From positions 1 through 23,509 of the forward strand of contig JAKMFM010000192.1 of the NCBI GenBank assembly GCA_022425445.1: a stretch of DNA of 23,509 bases. The letters run 5' to 3'. How positions within the stretch are numbered: the first letter of the stretch is position 1; the number at the start of each line of letters is the position of its first letter. Below are positions 9,140-18,400 of the stretch, piece after piece. Position numbers and translations under genes: made by a program. Source of the stretch: Planktomarina sp. (GTDB lineage: Bacteria; Pseudomonadota; Alphaproteobacteria; Rhodobacterales; Rhodobacteraceae). A model generated the notes under the pieces. That model was not told the DNA's origin and searched no databases. It saw only the letters and a program-made list of their open reading frames with translations.

Positions 9140-10432
9140 ATGCATGACATCCGTGCGATCCGCGAAAACCCCGCTGCCTTTGACGCCGCCCTCGCGCGCC
9201 GTGGCAAAGTGTCGGTCTCATCTCAAATCCTAGCTCTGGATTCAGAACGCCGGGCTTGCATCCAAGAAGCGGAGGCCGCTCAAGCTGAAATTAACAGCGC
9301 TAGCAAACAGGTTGGCGCCGCCAAGGCCAAAGGTGACGAGGCCGAATTCGAGCGGCTGCGCGGCTTGGTAAGTGAAAAAAAGGCGCAAATGATCCATCTA
9401 ACCGAGCAGGCCAAGGCTAAGGACGAGGCCTTGACAGATGTGCTGATGGGCATTGACAACCTGCCCTATGAGGACACGCCCGATGGGGCCGATGAAGCCG
9501 ATAATGTCGAAATTAACCGCTGGGGCACGCCGGCAAGCTTTGAGTTTGCACCGAAAGAGCACTTTGAGCTGCCCGCCACGCAAGCCGGTTTAGACTTTGA
9601 AACCGCCGGAAAAATATCCGGCAGCCGCTTTGTAATTCTCTCAGGTGCCATCGCCCGCATGCACCGGGCATTGGCGCAGTTCATGCTCGACACCCATGTG
9701 AATGAAAATGATTTGACCGAAACCAATACACCCGTCCTGGTGCGCGATGAGGCCATGCGTGGCACCGGGCAATTACCAAAATTTGCCGAGGACAGTTATC
9801 AAACCACCAATGGCTGGTGGCTGATCCCAACCTCTGAAGTGACCTTAACCAATATCGTCGCCGGCCTTACCCTAGACGAAACCCAGCTGCCACGCCGCTA
9901 TACGGCCCATTCTCTGTGTTTTCGATCAGAAGCCGGCAGCGCGGGGCGCGACACCGCAGGGATGCTGCGCCAGCATCAATTTGAAAAGGTGGAGATGGTC
10001 TCTGTCACCCATCCTGATCACTCCCGTGCGGAGCTTGACCGTATGACCAAATGCGCCGAAGGGATTTTAGAGCGCTTGGAATTGCCCTATCGCACCGTTG
10101 CGCTTTGCGTTGGAGATATGGGGTTTGGTGCCCGGCGCACCCATGACATCGAAGTTTGGTTGCCCGGACAGAATGCTTATCGCGAAATCAGCTCTTGCTC
10201 GGTTTGCGGAGATTTCCAGGCCCGCCGCATGAATGCGCGTTTTCGCCCTGCAGGCGGCGGAAAGCCGGAGTTTGTTCATACATTGAACGGCTCGGGCCTT
10301 GCGGTGGGGCGGTGCTTAATTGCTGTGCTGGAAAATGGTCAGCAGGCCGATGGCTCTGTGGCTATCCCGAACGTATTACGCCCCTATATGGGCAATGCCA
10401 CCAAGATCGCCGCAGACGGAACCCTCGCGTAG
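9140..10432 (+). CDS. serS: Seryl-tRNA synthetase
   Basis: This 430-residue class II aminoacyl-tRNA synthetase charges tRNA-Ser (and tRNA-Sec where present) with serine in the cytoplasm. The N-terminal region, about residues 27-110, is the helical coiled-coil arm that grips the long variable arm of tRNA-Ser. The catalytic core shows motif 2 near 261-286 (FRSEAGSAGRDTAGMLRQHQ...) and motif 3 near 383-399 (NGSGLAVGRCLIAVLEN). Length matches bacterial SerRS. The ATG is preceded by TTAGGAG with a clear ribosome-site match. The gene is divergent from yajC and convergent with der, and ends at a hairpin terminator shared with der. Confidence 0.98.
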   Translation: MHDIRAIRENPAAFDAALARRGKVSVSSQILALDSERRACIQEAEAAQAEINSASKQVGAAKAKGDEAEFERLRGLVSEKKAQMIHLTEQAKAKDEALTDVLMGIDNLPYEDTPDGADEADNVEINRWGTPASFEFAPKEHFELPATQAGLDFETAGKISGSRFVILSGAIARMHRALAQFMLDTHVNENDLTETNTPVLVRDEAMRGTGQLPKFAEDSYQTTNGWWLIPTSEVTLTNIVAGLTLDETQLPRRYTAHSLCFRSEAGSAGRDTAGMLRQHQFEKVEMVSVTHPDHSRAELDRMTKCAEGILERLELPYRTVALCVGDMGFGARRTHDIEVWLPGQNAYREISSCSVCGDFQARRMNARFRPAGGGKPEFVHTLNGSGLAVGRCLIAVLENGQQADGSVAIPNVLRPYMGNATKIAADGTLA

Positions 10433-10491
10433 AGCATGTCAGCGCAGTTGCTCTAAGCCGCAACATTCAAGCATATCCGCTAAGATCTGGC

Positions 10492-10516
10492 AAAAACCCT
10501 ATTTAAAGGGTTTTTT
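10492..10516. terminator. Bidirectional terminator between serS and der, overlapping the der stop codon
   Basis: AAAAACCCT (10492-10500) pairs with AGGGTTTTT (10507-10515) around a six-base loop, with T runs leading out on both strands. The der stop codon TAG lies at 10501-10499, at the loop/stem edge, so the last codons of der (PFK, stop) form half of the hairpin. The stem is A/T-rich with only three G-C pairs, so efficiency may be modest. It serves serS on the plus strand and der on the minus strand. Confidence 0.75.
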
Positions 10517-11956
10517 GTCCAAATGCTTTCGCAACCGCGATGGCGTAGATTTCTTTTTGTTTTTATAGGGGTTCTGATCGCCCTGCCCGCGCATCCAAAG
10601 CCGGATCGGCGTGCCTGGCATGTCAAAATCTTCACGCAACCCGTTCACCAGATAGCGCGAATAGCTTTCTGCGATTTTATCCGGATAGGAACACATCACG
10701 ACAAAGCCCGGTGGCCGCGTTTTTGCTTGGGTCATATAGCGCAGCTTTATCCGACGCCCGCCGGGCGCCGGGGGCGGATGCGCTTCAACCATGCCGGCCA
10801 GCCAGCGGTTGAGATGGCTTGTGGGAATACGGCGATTCCACACCTCATGCGCCCGCATTACCGCCTGTTGCAGCCGATCAAGCCCCTTGCCAGTCTTGGC
10901 AGATACCGTCACCAAAGGCGCGCCCCGCAACTGGGGCAAAAGCCGCTCGAAAGATTCGCGCAGCACACGGAGTTTCGCCTGTTTTTCCGGCTCAAGATCC
11001 CATTTATTTACCGCCAATACCACCGCGCGGCCCTCGCGTTCTGCCAGATCCGAAATCCGAAGATCTTGCTGTTCAAAAGGAATATCGGCATCGAGCAAAA
11101 CCACGACAACCTCGGCAAATTTTACCGCACGCAGCCCATCGCTGACCGATAGTTTTTCCAGTTTGGCCTGCACCTTGGCTTTTTTGCGCATTCCGGCGGT
11201 GTCAAAAATCCGCGTCGGCACGCCGCCCCAATCCAAGGTCAAGGAAATCGCATCCCGCGTGATACCGGCCTCGGGTCCGGTCAATAGGCGATCATCACCC
11301 AAGATTTTATTGATGAGCGTAGATTTCCCCGCATTTGGCCGTCCGATGACCGCAACTTGCAGCGGTTTTTGCACGGTTGGCAGGCGATATTCCTCCTGCT
11401 CATCGCCCTCTGGCAAATCAATATCGACCTCAGGAGCCTCTTCCTTGGCTTTCTCCTCAGCGGCATCAATCAGTGGGGTCAGCATCGTCGCCAGTTCACT
11501 CATGCCCTCGCCATGTTCCGCAGATAAGCGCAAAGGCTCTCCCAGTCCCAGCGAATAGGCTTCGATGACCCCACCATCTGCCGCACGGCCCTCGCCCTTA
11601 TTGGCGGCAAGAAATACATGCGCATTTTTCTTGCGCAAAATATCGGCAAACACCTCATCTGTGGCCGTGACACCTGCGCGGGCGTCAATCATAAACAGGC
11701 AAGCGTCAGCCATGCCGACCGCCCGCTCTGTCAAGCGGCGCATACGCCCTTGCAGGCTTTCATCTGTGGCCTCTTCCAATCCGGCCGTATCAATCACGGT
11801 AAATTTCAAATGCCCCAAACGCGCTTCGCCTTCACGCAGATCGCGAGTCACCCCCGGCTGATCGTCCACCAAAGCGAGCTTTCGCCCCACCAAGCGGTTG
11901 AACAGCGTGGATTTTCCAACATTTGGACGGCCAACAATAGCCAGAGTAAAGGACAT
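10499..11956 (-). CDS. der: Der (EngA), double-domain ribosome biogenesis GTPase
   Basis: This 485-residue GTPase has two tandem G domains and a C-terminal KH-like domain. Der is essential for maturation of the 50S ribosomal subunit. The first P-loop is GRPNVGKST at 8-16 and the second is GRPNAGKST near 204-212. Both domains show DTAG (G3) motifs and NKxD-type G4 motifs (AANKGE in domain 1, a degenerate form, and AVNKWD in domain 2). An acidic linker of E and D residues separates the domains. The tail ends in a lysine-rich stretch typical of alphaproteobacterial Der. The gene is the last of the yfgM-bamB-der run, 49 bases after bamB. Its stop codon lies within the shared terminator hairpin. 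Confidence 0.97.
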   Translation of the reverse strand: MSFTLAIVGRPNVGKSTLFNRLVGRKLALVDDQPGVTRDLREGEARLGHLKFTVIDTAGLEEATDESLQGRMRRLTERAVGMADACLFMIDARAGVTATDEVFADILRKKNAHVFLAANKGEGRAADGGVIEAYSLGLGEPLRLSAEHGEGMSELATMLTPLIDAAEEKAKEEAPEVDIDLPEGDEQEEYRLPTVQKPLQVAVIGRPNAGKSTLINKILGDDRLLTGPEAGITRDAISLTLDWGGVPTRIFDTAGMRKKAKVQAKLEKLSVSDGLRAVKFAEVVVVLLDADIPFEQQDLRISDLAEREGRAVVLAVNKWDLEPEKQAKLRVLRESFERLLPQLRGAPLVTVSAKTGKGLDRLQQAVMRAHEVWNRRIPTSHLNRWLAGMVEAHPPPAPGGRRIKLRYMTQAKTRPPGFVVMCSYPDKIAESYSRYLVNGLREDFDMPGTPIRLWMRGQGDQNPYKNKKKSTPSRLRKHLDKKPFK

Positions 11957-12005
11957 AGGGGCCCACTTTCGGTTGATTAGAGGCGACCGTTACACCAAGT
12001 TTTGT

Positions 12006-13319
12006 TCAACGGAAAGCCAGTAGATCACCTTTGGTATTTAAAACGTAGAGCGCGCCATTGACCACAATCGGCGCACTAGCCGCACCACCGGGCAATTCGA
12101 CCGTCGAGACTAACGTCCCATCGGCCGGGTTGAATTTCCGGATAAGCCCATCAGATGACGCTAAGATCAAACGCCCCCCCGCCAAGATTGGACCGTAATG
12201 GGCATGGATTTTTGCACGAGAATTCACGCGCTTTTTCGTGAATTCTGGCAAAGGTGTGGACCACATCAATGTCCCATCATCTTTAGACAGGCGGATCAAG
12301 TTACTGGCATCACTGACTGCGAAAACTGCGCTGCCGGCTATGAGAATATGGCCTTTACTGCCTTGTTTTGCAGTCCAAATCCGCAGCCCCGTATTGAGAT
12401 CGACCGCCGCCATGCGCCCCACAGAACTGGCCAAATAGACAGATCCGCCCTCAATGACCGGCTGGCCTGTCAAATCTCTCACCTGCGTGGAGGCCAGGCC
12501 CAAGCGAGCCCCGGAAAGACCAGAGCTCCAGGACCGCAGCCCACCCCTGCGGAAGGAGGCCAATACATCACCCGAGCCAAAAGGAAATACTGCATATTTG
12601 TCCGAAACCGCCGGTCCCGGCCCGCCGGTGTGACTGACCGCAACCGTCGGACCGGCAAGTTGCCACTCGATCCGTCCATTGGTGGTATCAATGGCCCAAG
12701 CCGCGCCATCTCGGGCCGCGATATAGAGTAAATCTTCATAAACGGTTGGAGAGGCGCCACCATAGCTTGCTAGATCTTGAGACCAAAGCTGAGCACCGGA
12801 CGCGGTGTTCAAGGCGACAACCGTGCCAAACCCCGTCGTGACGAAAAGCTGCGTTCCACGCACAGCCAACCCACCACCGGAGGCATCTGTCAACTGATCA
12901 GATGAGCGCCCAAGTTTCGTCTGCCAAAGAATGCTACCGGTCTCATCAAGCGCTGTGACCATCGATTGGCTGTCAATCGTATAGAGCTGCCCGTCCTGCG
13001 CCACCGGCGCGGCGGAAATTTGATGCCGCTTGGCATCTCCCGCACCAATCTGGCGCGACCAGCGCAATGTCAGTTCTGCGGGCAGCTCCGCATGCGTGGC
13101 AATATGTTGAGCGTTGCCACCTTGATGGGTCCAAGCTGGCACAGGCTGCGGTTGCGGCAACCTCAAATCAGGCAGGTTTTCCGCCAAAAAGCGCGCGTCG
13201 GTTTCCACAAAAACCGTGCCATCAAGCAGTTGACGCTCGCCTTGCAAACGCGGATCGCTGTTGGAGCATCCAACGCCCAAGCCCAAAAGTCCGATGTAGA
13301 GCACGGCTTTTAATCCCAT
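12006..13319 (-). CDS. bamB: BamB-like outer-membrane assembly lipoprotein (PQQ-type beta-propeller)
   Basis: This 437-residue protein has an N-terminal lipoprotein signal ending LGLGVGC (C18 would be lipidated; the -3 residue is glycine, a weak lipobox). A series of PQQ-like propeller blades follows, with repeated strands such as LYTIDSQSMVTALD, LFVTTGFGTVVALN, LYIAARDGAAWAID and VYLASSVGRMAAVD. BamB is the scaffold lipoprotein of the BAM complex that inserts beta-barrel proteins into the outer membrane. The ATG has AGGAG six bases upstream. The order yfgM-bamB-der supports the BamB call over other PQQ-repeat proteins. A 70-base AT-rich gap before it holds a perfect TTAA-N7-TTAAC site, so bamB-der may have its own promoter. 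Confidence 0.9.
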   Translation of the reverse strand: MGLKAVLYIGLLGLGVGCSNSDPRLQGERQLLDGTVFVETDARFLAENLPDLRLPQPQPVPAWTHQGGNAQHIATHAELPAELTLRWSRQIGAGDAKRHQISAAPVAQDGQLYTIDSQSMVTALDETGSILWQTKLGRSSDQLTDASGGGLAVRGTQLFVTTGFGTVVALNTASGAQLWSQDLASYGGASPTVYEDLLYIAARDGAAWAIDTTNGRIEWQLAGPTVAVSHTGGPGPAVSDKYAVFPFGSGDVLASFRRGGLRSWSSGLSGARLGLASTQVRDLTGQPVIEGGSVYLASSVGRMAAVDLNTGLRIWTAKQGSKGHILIAGSAVFAVSDASNLIRLSKDDGTLMWSTPLPEFTKKRVNSRAKIHAHYGPILAGGRLILASSDGLIRKFNPADGTLVSTVELPGGAASAPIVVNGALYVLNTKGDLLAFR

Positions 13320-13364
13320 GCGTGTCTCCTGCTCCGATGTGATGAATTCAGCTTTGTTATTATT

Positions 13365-13380
13365 TTAACGAAACATTAAC
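13365..13380. promoter_or_regulatory. Candidate CtrA-binding site upstream of bamB
   Basis: TTAACGAAACATTAAC matches the full alphaproteobacterial CtrA consensus TTAA-N7-TTAAC exactly. It lies in the yfgM-bamB gap, 46-61 bases upstream of the bamB start, inside a short AT-rich stretch. If functional, it would put bamB-der under the cell-cycle/motility regulator CtrA. A chance match in AT-rich intergenic DNA is possible, so this is a sequence match only. Confidence 0.45.
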
Positions 13381-13389
13381 AGAAAAAGT

Positions 13390-14028
13390 TTAATTTGCCA
13401 ACTCCGGGATTGCCCCAAGAGCCACGATTAATTCCGCCATACGCTGAATTTGCTCCGGACTTGCATCGGCATCTTTGATATGGGCTTGCAAAAGCGCCAG
13501 AGCCGCTTCTGTATCGCCGCGCTGCAACTCCAGCGCCGCTAAAAGTTCCGTCGCCACGTTGCGATAAAGCCCACCAGGCTCGGACAACTCCATAAGGATC
13601 GCCGCCGCCTCTTCGATAGAGACAGCACCGTCTGTGCTGGCCATTTTCAAGCGGGCGAGATCTCGGATGTATCGGGGCTGCGTGTCGTCATTGGCGACCG
13701 ATTTGAGCAGATCCGCTGCCTGCTCTGCATCAACGCCCGCCGCCAGTAATTTGGCCACAAGCGCATCCTCGCCTTCACGGGCCATTGCATTCAAAGCCAC
13801 CTTGCGTTCGGCCAGATCTTCAAGCGCCAAAGCGTACAGCAAAGCATCACCGCGTGCCTGGGCCACCTGTGCCACTTGCGCTTTGGACCATTCGTTATAG
13901 GCAGTGCCACCCACAAGGGCGACGATCACAACCGCAGGAATCCAGCCGTAGCGACGAAAATAGCCAAACAAGCGATCCCGGCGCACCTCTTCCGTGACTT
14001 CGTCAATAAAACTATCGGTATTAGACAT
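13390..14028 (-). CDS. YfgM-like membrane-anchored TPR protein (BamB operon partner)
   Basis: This 212-residue protein starts MSNTDSFIDEVTEEVRRD. It has one signal-anchor helix near residues 28-44 (WIPAVVIVALVGGTAYN), then a periplasmic all-helical, alanine-rich domain of the tetratricopeptide-21 (YfgM) type. In E. coli YfgM associates with the Sec translocon and the chaperone PpiD and is encoded just before bamB, as here. The frame is open to 14082, but the ATG at 14028 has GAGG seven bases upstream and gives the family's N-terminus, while the extra 18 residues look untranslated. The gene leads the minus-strand run and is divergent from the RND adaptor. Confidence 0.85.
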   Translation of the reverse strand: MSNTDSFIDEVTEEVRRDRLFGYFRRYGWIPAVVIVALVGGTAYNEWSKAQVAQVAQARGDALLYALALEDLAERKVALNAMAREGEDALVAKLLAAGVDAEQAADLLKSVANDDTQPRYIRDLARLKMASTDGAVSIEEAAAILMELSEPGGLYRNVATELLAALELQRGDTEAALALLQAHIKDADASPEQIQRMAELIVALGAIPELAN

Positions 14029-14054
14029 CTGCCAGCCTCTATCTATTTTCACGA

Positions 14055-14084
14055 TGTATAGGCAAAACCAACCATATCCCACAA
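14055..14084 (-). promoter_or_regulatory. Possible promoter of the yfgM-bamB-der run
   Basis: On the minus strand TTGTGG (14084-14079) and TATACA (14060-14055) are separated by 18 bases. This would start transcription about 20 bases before the yfgM ATG. The matches to the sigma-70 consensus are partial (3/6 and 4/6), and no experiment or alignment backs it. Confidence 0.3.
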
Positions 14085-14179
14085 GCCCTTTGAAGGTTAA
14101 GAATTGTTAAACATGTGAATAATACTCGGATATGCCGTCCATTTCGCTGATTTTCAGCGCATATTTCACACTGGTTCCC

Positions 14180-14207
14180 TTGTGCCTCAGCAAAATTGGC
14201 ATAGATA
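14180..14207 (+). promoter_or_regulatory. Possible promoter of the RND efflux genes
   Basis: TTGTGC (14180-14185) and TAGATA (14202-14207) are 16 bases apart on the plus strand, about 50 bases before the adaptor start. The match to sigma-70 elements is weak. The 226-base divergent gap (14029-14254) holds no other clear element except a TTAA-N6-TTAA near-palindrome at 14097-14110 and no recognisable regulator gene. Confidence 0.25.
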
Positions 14208-14254
14208 GGCCACTTAAATGGACCGCTTTTGAATTCCCGGCACGAGAGGCACGC

Positions 14255-15490
14255 ATGCGCATTTTTCCAATTTTGACAGCCATTTTGGTAGCTGCAGTTA
14301 TCTACTTGTTCGTTTTTCAAAGAGATGTTCTGCTGAGCTTTGGCACCGATGAAAGCGAGACGCCCGAACTGGCGGCCCAGCCGGCTCCCACAGCGGCGCC
14401 CTCCCAAAACAGCGCTCCGATTGTATCAGTGGCTGTTTTGCCCTCCATCGCACAGAATGTCGACAGCGCCGTAACCGTCCGCGGAGAGACGCGCGCGACA
14501 CGCCAGGTCGATTTGCGCGCAGAAACCAGCGGCCGCATAATCTCTAAACCTCTGCGCAAGGGGGCCACTGTGCGGGCCGATCAACCAATGTGTGAAATTG
14601 ACCCCGGCACGCGTGGCGTTTCCTTAGCGGAAACGGAAGCACGTTTGGCCGAGTCGCGCGCGCGGGTGCCAGAAGCTGAGGCCCGCGTCATCGAGGCCGA
14701 GGCCCGTTTGCAAGAGGCCTTAATCAACGATCGGGCAGCTGAGAAACTGTCACAGGGCGGCTTCGCCTCTGAGTCGCGTGTAGCCAGCGCCACAGCGGCG
14801 ACGCAAACCGCCCGCGCAGGCGTGGCTGCGGCCCAGTCGGGTTTGCAATCAACGCTCGCCGGCATACAGTCAGCCGAAGCTGCGGTCGCCTTGGCGCAAA
14901 AAGAAATTTCGCGTCTGGTCATCCGCGCCTCTTTCGATGGCATTTTGGAATCGGACACAGCCGAGTTGGGCAGTCTTTTGCAGCCTGGCGGTCTTTGCGC
15001 CACGGTTTTACAGCTCGATCCGATAAAACTTGTGGGATTCGTACCAGAAATGGCGGTGCAACATGTAAAAATCGGCGCCATAGCAGAAGCGCGGTTGGTG
15101 GATGGACGCAAGATTTTTGGCGAGGTGAGTTTCATTTCGCGTTCAGCCGATCGGGTCACGCGCACATTCCAAATAGAGGTCACCGTCCCCAATGAAGATC
15201 TAAGCGTCAGCGCCGGGCAAACCGCCGATATCACAATTTCGGCCCAGGGCACGCTGGCGCATCTTTTGCCAGGCTCCGCATTAACCCTGAATGACACTGG
15301 CACTTTGGGGCTGCGGGTATTGGGCGATGCCAATACTGTGCGCTTCGTCCCGGTCACCTTGATCCGCGACACCGCGCAAGGGGTTTGGGTCACCGGACTG
15401 CCGCGTGAGGCGAATGTAATTGTTGTTGGCCAAGAGTTTGTTACAGATGGGGTGATCGTCGATCCAAGCATTGCGGAGGCAACACAATGA
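14255..15490 (+). CDS. RND efflux periplasmic adaptor (membrane fusion protein)
   Basis: This 411-residue HlyD/AcrA-type adaptor would link the inner-membrane RND pump to an outer-membrane channel. An N-terminal anchor helix (about residues 4-21) is followed by an alanine/proline linker. Next come a lipoyl half (VDLRAETSGRI...), a long alpha-helical hairpin rich in A, E and R (AETEARLAESRARVPEAEAR...), the second lipoyl half (RASFDGILESD) and beta-barrel and membrane-proximal domains. I place the start at the ATG at 14255, with GAGAGG five bases before it; the frame is open 41 codons further upstream without a good N-terminus. The stop overlaps the permease start in an ATGA. The substrate cannot be told from sequence. 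Confidence 0.93.
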   Translation: MRIFPILTAILVAAVIYLFVFQRDVLLSFGTDESETPELAAQPAPTAAPSQNSAPIVSVAVLPSIAQNVDSAVTVRGETRATRQVDLRAETSGRIISKPLRKGATVRADQPMCEIDPGTRGVSLAETEARLAESRARVPEAEARVIEAEARLQEALINDRAAEKLSQGGFASESRVASATAATQTARAGVAAAQSGLQSTLAGIQSAEAAVALAQKEISRLVIRASFDGILESDTAELGSLLQPGGLCATVLQLDPIKLVGFVPEMAVQHVKIGAIAEARLVDGRKIFGEVSFISRSADRVTRTFQIEVTVPNEDLSVSAGQTADITISAQGTLAHLLPGSALTLNDTGTLGLRVLGDANTVRFVPVTLIRDTAQGVWVTGLPREANVIVVGQEFVTDGVIVDPSIAEATQ

Positions 15491-18400
15491 CCGGTTTGGT
15501 CGATTGGGCCATCGCCCGCGCACGCATGGTGCTGGCCTTCATCTTGCTGTCCTTAGCTGTGGGTACCTTTGCCTATGCGGTTTTGCCCAAGGAAGGCGAG
15601 CCAGATATTGAAATCCCCGCTCTTATCATTTCCATGCCATTCCAAGGCATTTCAGCGGAAGACAGCGAAAAACTCCTCATCAAGCCAATGGAAACAGAAC
15701 TGTCGGATTTGGATGGGCTCAAAAAGTTAACCGCCACGGCCGTGGATGGCTATGCCAACGTCGTGTTGGAGTTTGAGTTTGGGTGGAATAAAACCAAAAT
15801 CATCGCCGATGTGCGCGACCGCATGGGCAATGCGCAAACCAAATTCCCCAATGGCGGCGATACCTATTCGATCAGCGAGTTTAACTTCTCTGAATTTCCT
15901 ATCATCATCATCTCCCTGTCGGGATCCGTACCTGAGCGCACATTGCTGAAGGTTGCGCAAGATCTTCAGGATCGGATTGAAGGGCTTGAGCCAGTTTTGA
16001 GCGCCGGGTTGACCGGGCACCGCGACGAGATGTTGGAAGTTTTGATCGACCCTTTAAAGTTGGAGTCCTATAATGTGACGGCGGGCGAACTGATTGGCGT
16101 GGTGGTCAACAACAACCAACTGATCCCCGCCGGCTCTGTTGACACAGAAAATTCCAACTTTTCGGTTAAGATTCCCTCTTCCTTTAACGCGCCCGTCGAC
16201 GTTTACACTCTGCCGGTCAAGATCAATGGTGACCGGGTTGTGACCCTCGGCAATATCGCCGACATTCGCCTAACCTTCGCCGATCGCACCGGCACCGCCC
16301 GCTTTAATGGCGAAACCACCGTCGCTATTCAGGTCGTCAAGCGCAAAGGCTTCAACCTGATTGACACAGCCAATCTGGTTCGCGACGAAGTGGCAAAACA
16401 GACTGCGCTTTGGCCCGTCGAGCTGCAAAATGCCATCCAAGTCAGCACTTCCAATGATCAATCGCGGAATGTGGACAGTATGGTCAAACAGCTCGAAGGC
16501 TCAGTCCTCACTGCCATCGCCCTGGTGATGATTGTGGTTCTGGCTGCGCTGGGATCGCGTCCCGCTTTTTTGGTGGGGTTTGCCATTCCCACCTCGTTTT
16601 TGCTTTGCTTTGCCTTTCTGGCGGTTATGGGAATTTCGATTTCAAACATCGTCATGTTCGGGCTGATTTTGGCTGTGGGGATGTTGGTCGATGGGGCCAT
16701 TGTGGTTGTCGAATACGCCGATAAACGCATCTCCGAGGGCGCCGGGCCGATGCAGGCCTATGGCGATGCAGCCAAACGCATGTTCTGGCCGATTGTTTCC
16801 TCTACCGCAACGACCCTTTGTGCTTTCTTGCCGATGCTCTTTTGGCCGGGCGTGCCGGGGCAATTTATGGGCATGTTGCCGGTCACATTGATTTTTGTAC
16901 TCTCCGCTTCGCTGGTCGTCGCGTTGATATACCTGCCGGTTTTGGGCGGCGTTTCTGGCGCTTTGAGCCAAAAATTCGGCACGGCCTCTGACAGCCTCCG
17001 CCGCCTACCCCTCTTGGTCCGCGCCGTTTTGGTGCCCATCGCTCTCTATGGGCTGTTTGTTGGCGCAATGCAGCTTCTCAACCCTGGCTATCTATTTGGC
17101 GGGCAAGCCCCCGAAGGTCTTGGCGGGACCGCGCTTGGGATCACATTGTTTTTATGTGGCGCCGTTGTTGCTTCGATCGTCATGGGCTCTGTTGAATTTC
17201 GCGCAAACAAGGCGCGGGTCAAGGGGGGGCATCAGCGCACGGCTTTTGGCTATTTCATCAAGTTCATCACCGGTAACCCGGTCATGCCCGTCGTCTCTTT
17301 GGCGGCAGTGATTTTCTTCGTTATCACCACCTTCCAATATTTTGGCCAAAACAACAAAGGCGTCGAATTTTTTGTCGCTACAGAGCCAGAGCAAGCCATT
17401 GTCTATATTCAGGCGCGTGGCAATCTATCACTGCAAGAAAAAGATAACTTACTGAAACAGGCGGAAGACATCATTATCAACACCCCCGGCGTTCAAAGCA
17501 CTTTCGCCTTTGCGGGAGAAGGCGGGTTGAACGCCAATACGGGCGGGGCGGGCGCACCACTCGACACCATCGGGCAAGCGCAGATCGAATTGATCCCCTG
17601 GGAAGATCGCCCATCGCAGAAATCAAATAGCAAAATTTTTGGCTTCATCCCCTGGACCTCTTCCCAGATAGAGGATGGATATGATGGAAATTTGGTGCTG
17701 AACAATTTGCAAGAGCAACTCAACGGCATAGCCGGCGTGCGCAGTCAAATCCTCAACCTTGCCATGGGGCCGGCATCGGCCAAACCCGTGCATCTGCGGC
17801 TCAAAGGTGACGATTGGGACAGCCTGTTGCAGGCCACGGCTCTGGCGCGGACAAAATTCGAGCAGACCGAAGGATTGATCGCCGTTGAAGACACCCTGCC
17901 CCTGCCCGGTATCGACTGGCAAATTGATGTGGATGTGCAGGAAGCCGGGCGCTATGGGGCCGATGTGGCAACGGTCGGCGCCATGGTGCAATTGGTCACA
18001 CGGGGCATTTTGCTCGACACCATGCGTGTGGATAGCTCAGATGAAGAAATCGATATCCGCGTGCGTTTGCCCGAAACTGACCGCGTTTTATCGACGCTTG
18101 ATACGCTGAAAGTCCGCACGCCAAATGGGCTGATCCCTCTGTCCAATTTCATCTCCCGCAAGCCTGTTGCCAAATTGGGGCAGATCACGCGCGTCGATCA
18201 ACAACGCTATTTCGACGTTAAGGCCGGAGTGCGCAGTGATGCTTTAAAAACCGTCACAAATGCTGCGGGTGTGCCCCGCGAGGTCAAAATGACCCCCGCG
18301 GAACGAATCGAGGAAATCACCGCTTGGCTTCAAAGCAGCCCAATGCCCGCGGGTATTGAATGGGAATGGACCGGAGATCAGGAAGACGAGGCTGAAAGCG

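Noticed and set aside
10791..11558. 255-codon open frame antisense to der
   Set aside because: It is contained in der, Ser/Arg-rich, without motifs; a shadow of codon bias.
14097..14110. TTAAGAATTGTTAA as a second CtrA site upstream of yfgM
   Set aside because: The spacer is six bases, whereas the CtrA full site needs seven; it may be only AT-rich promoter sequence.
14132..14254. Upstream extension of the RND adaptor frame
   Set aside because: The 41 added residues show no adaptor N-terminus, and the ATG at 14255 has a good ribosome site followed directly by the expected anchor helix.
14581..15471. 296-codon open frame antisense to the RND adaptor
   Set aside because: Its Ser/Thr/Arg/Ala-rich composition is the reverse-strand image of the alanine- and glutamate-rich adaptor hairpin; no domain or ribosome site is seen.
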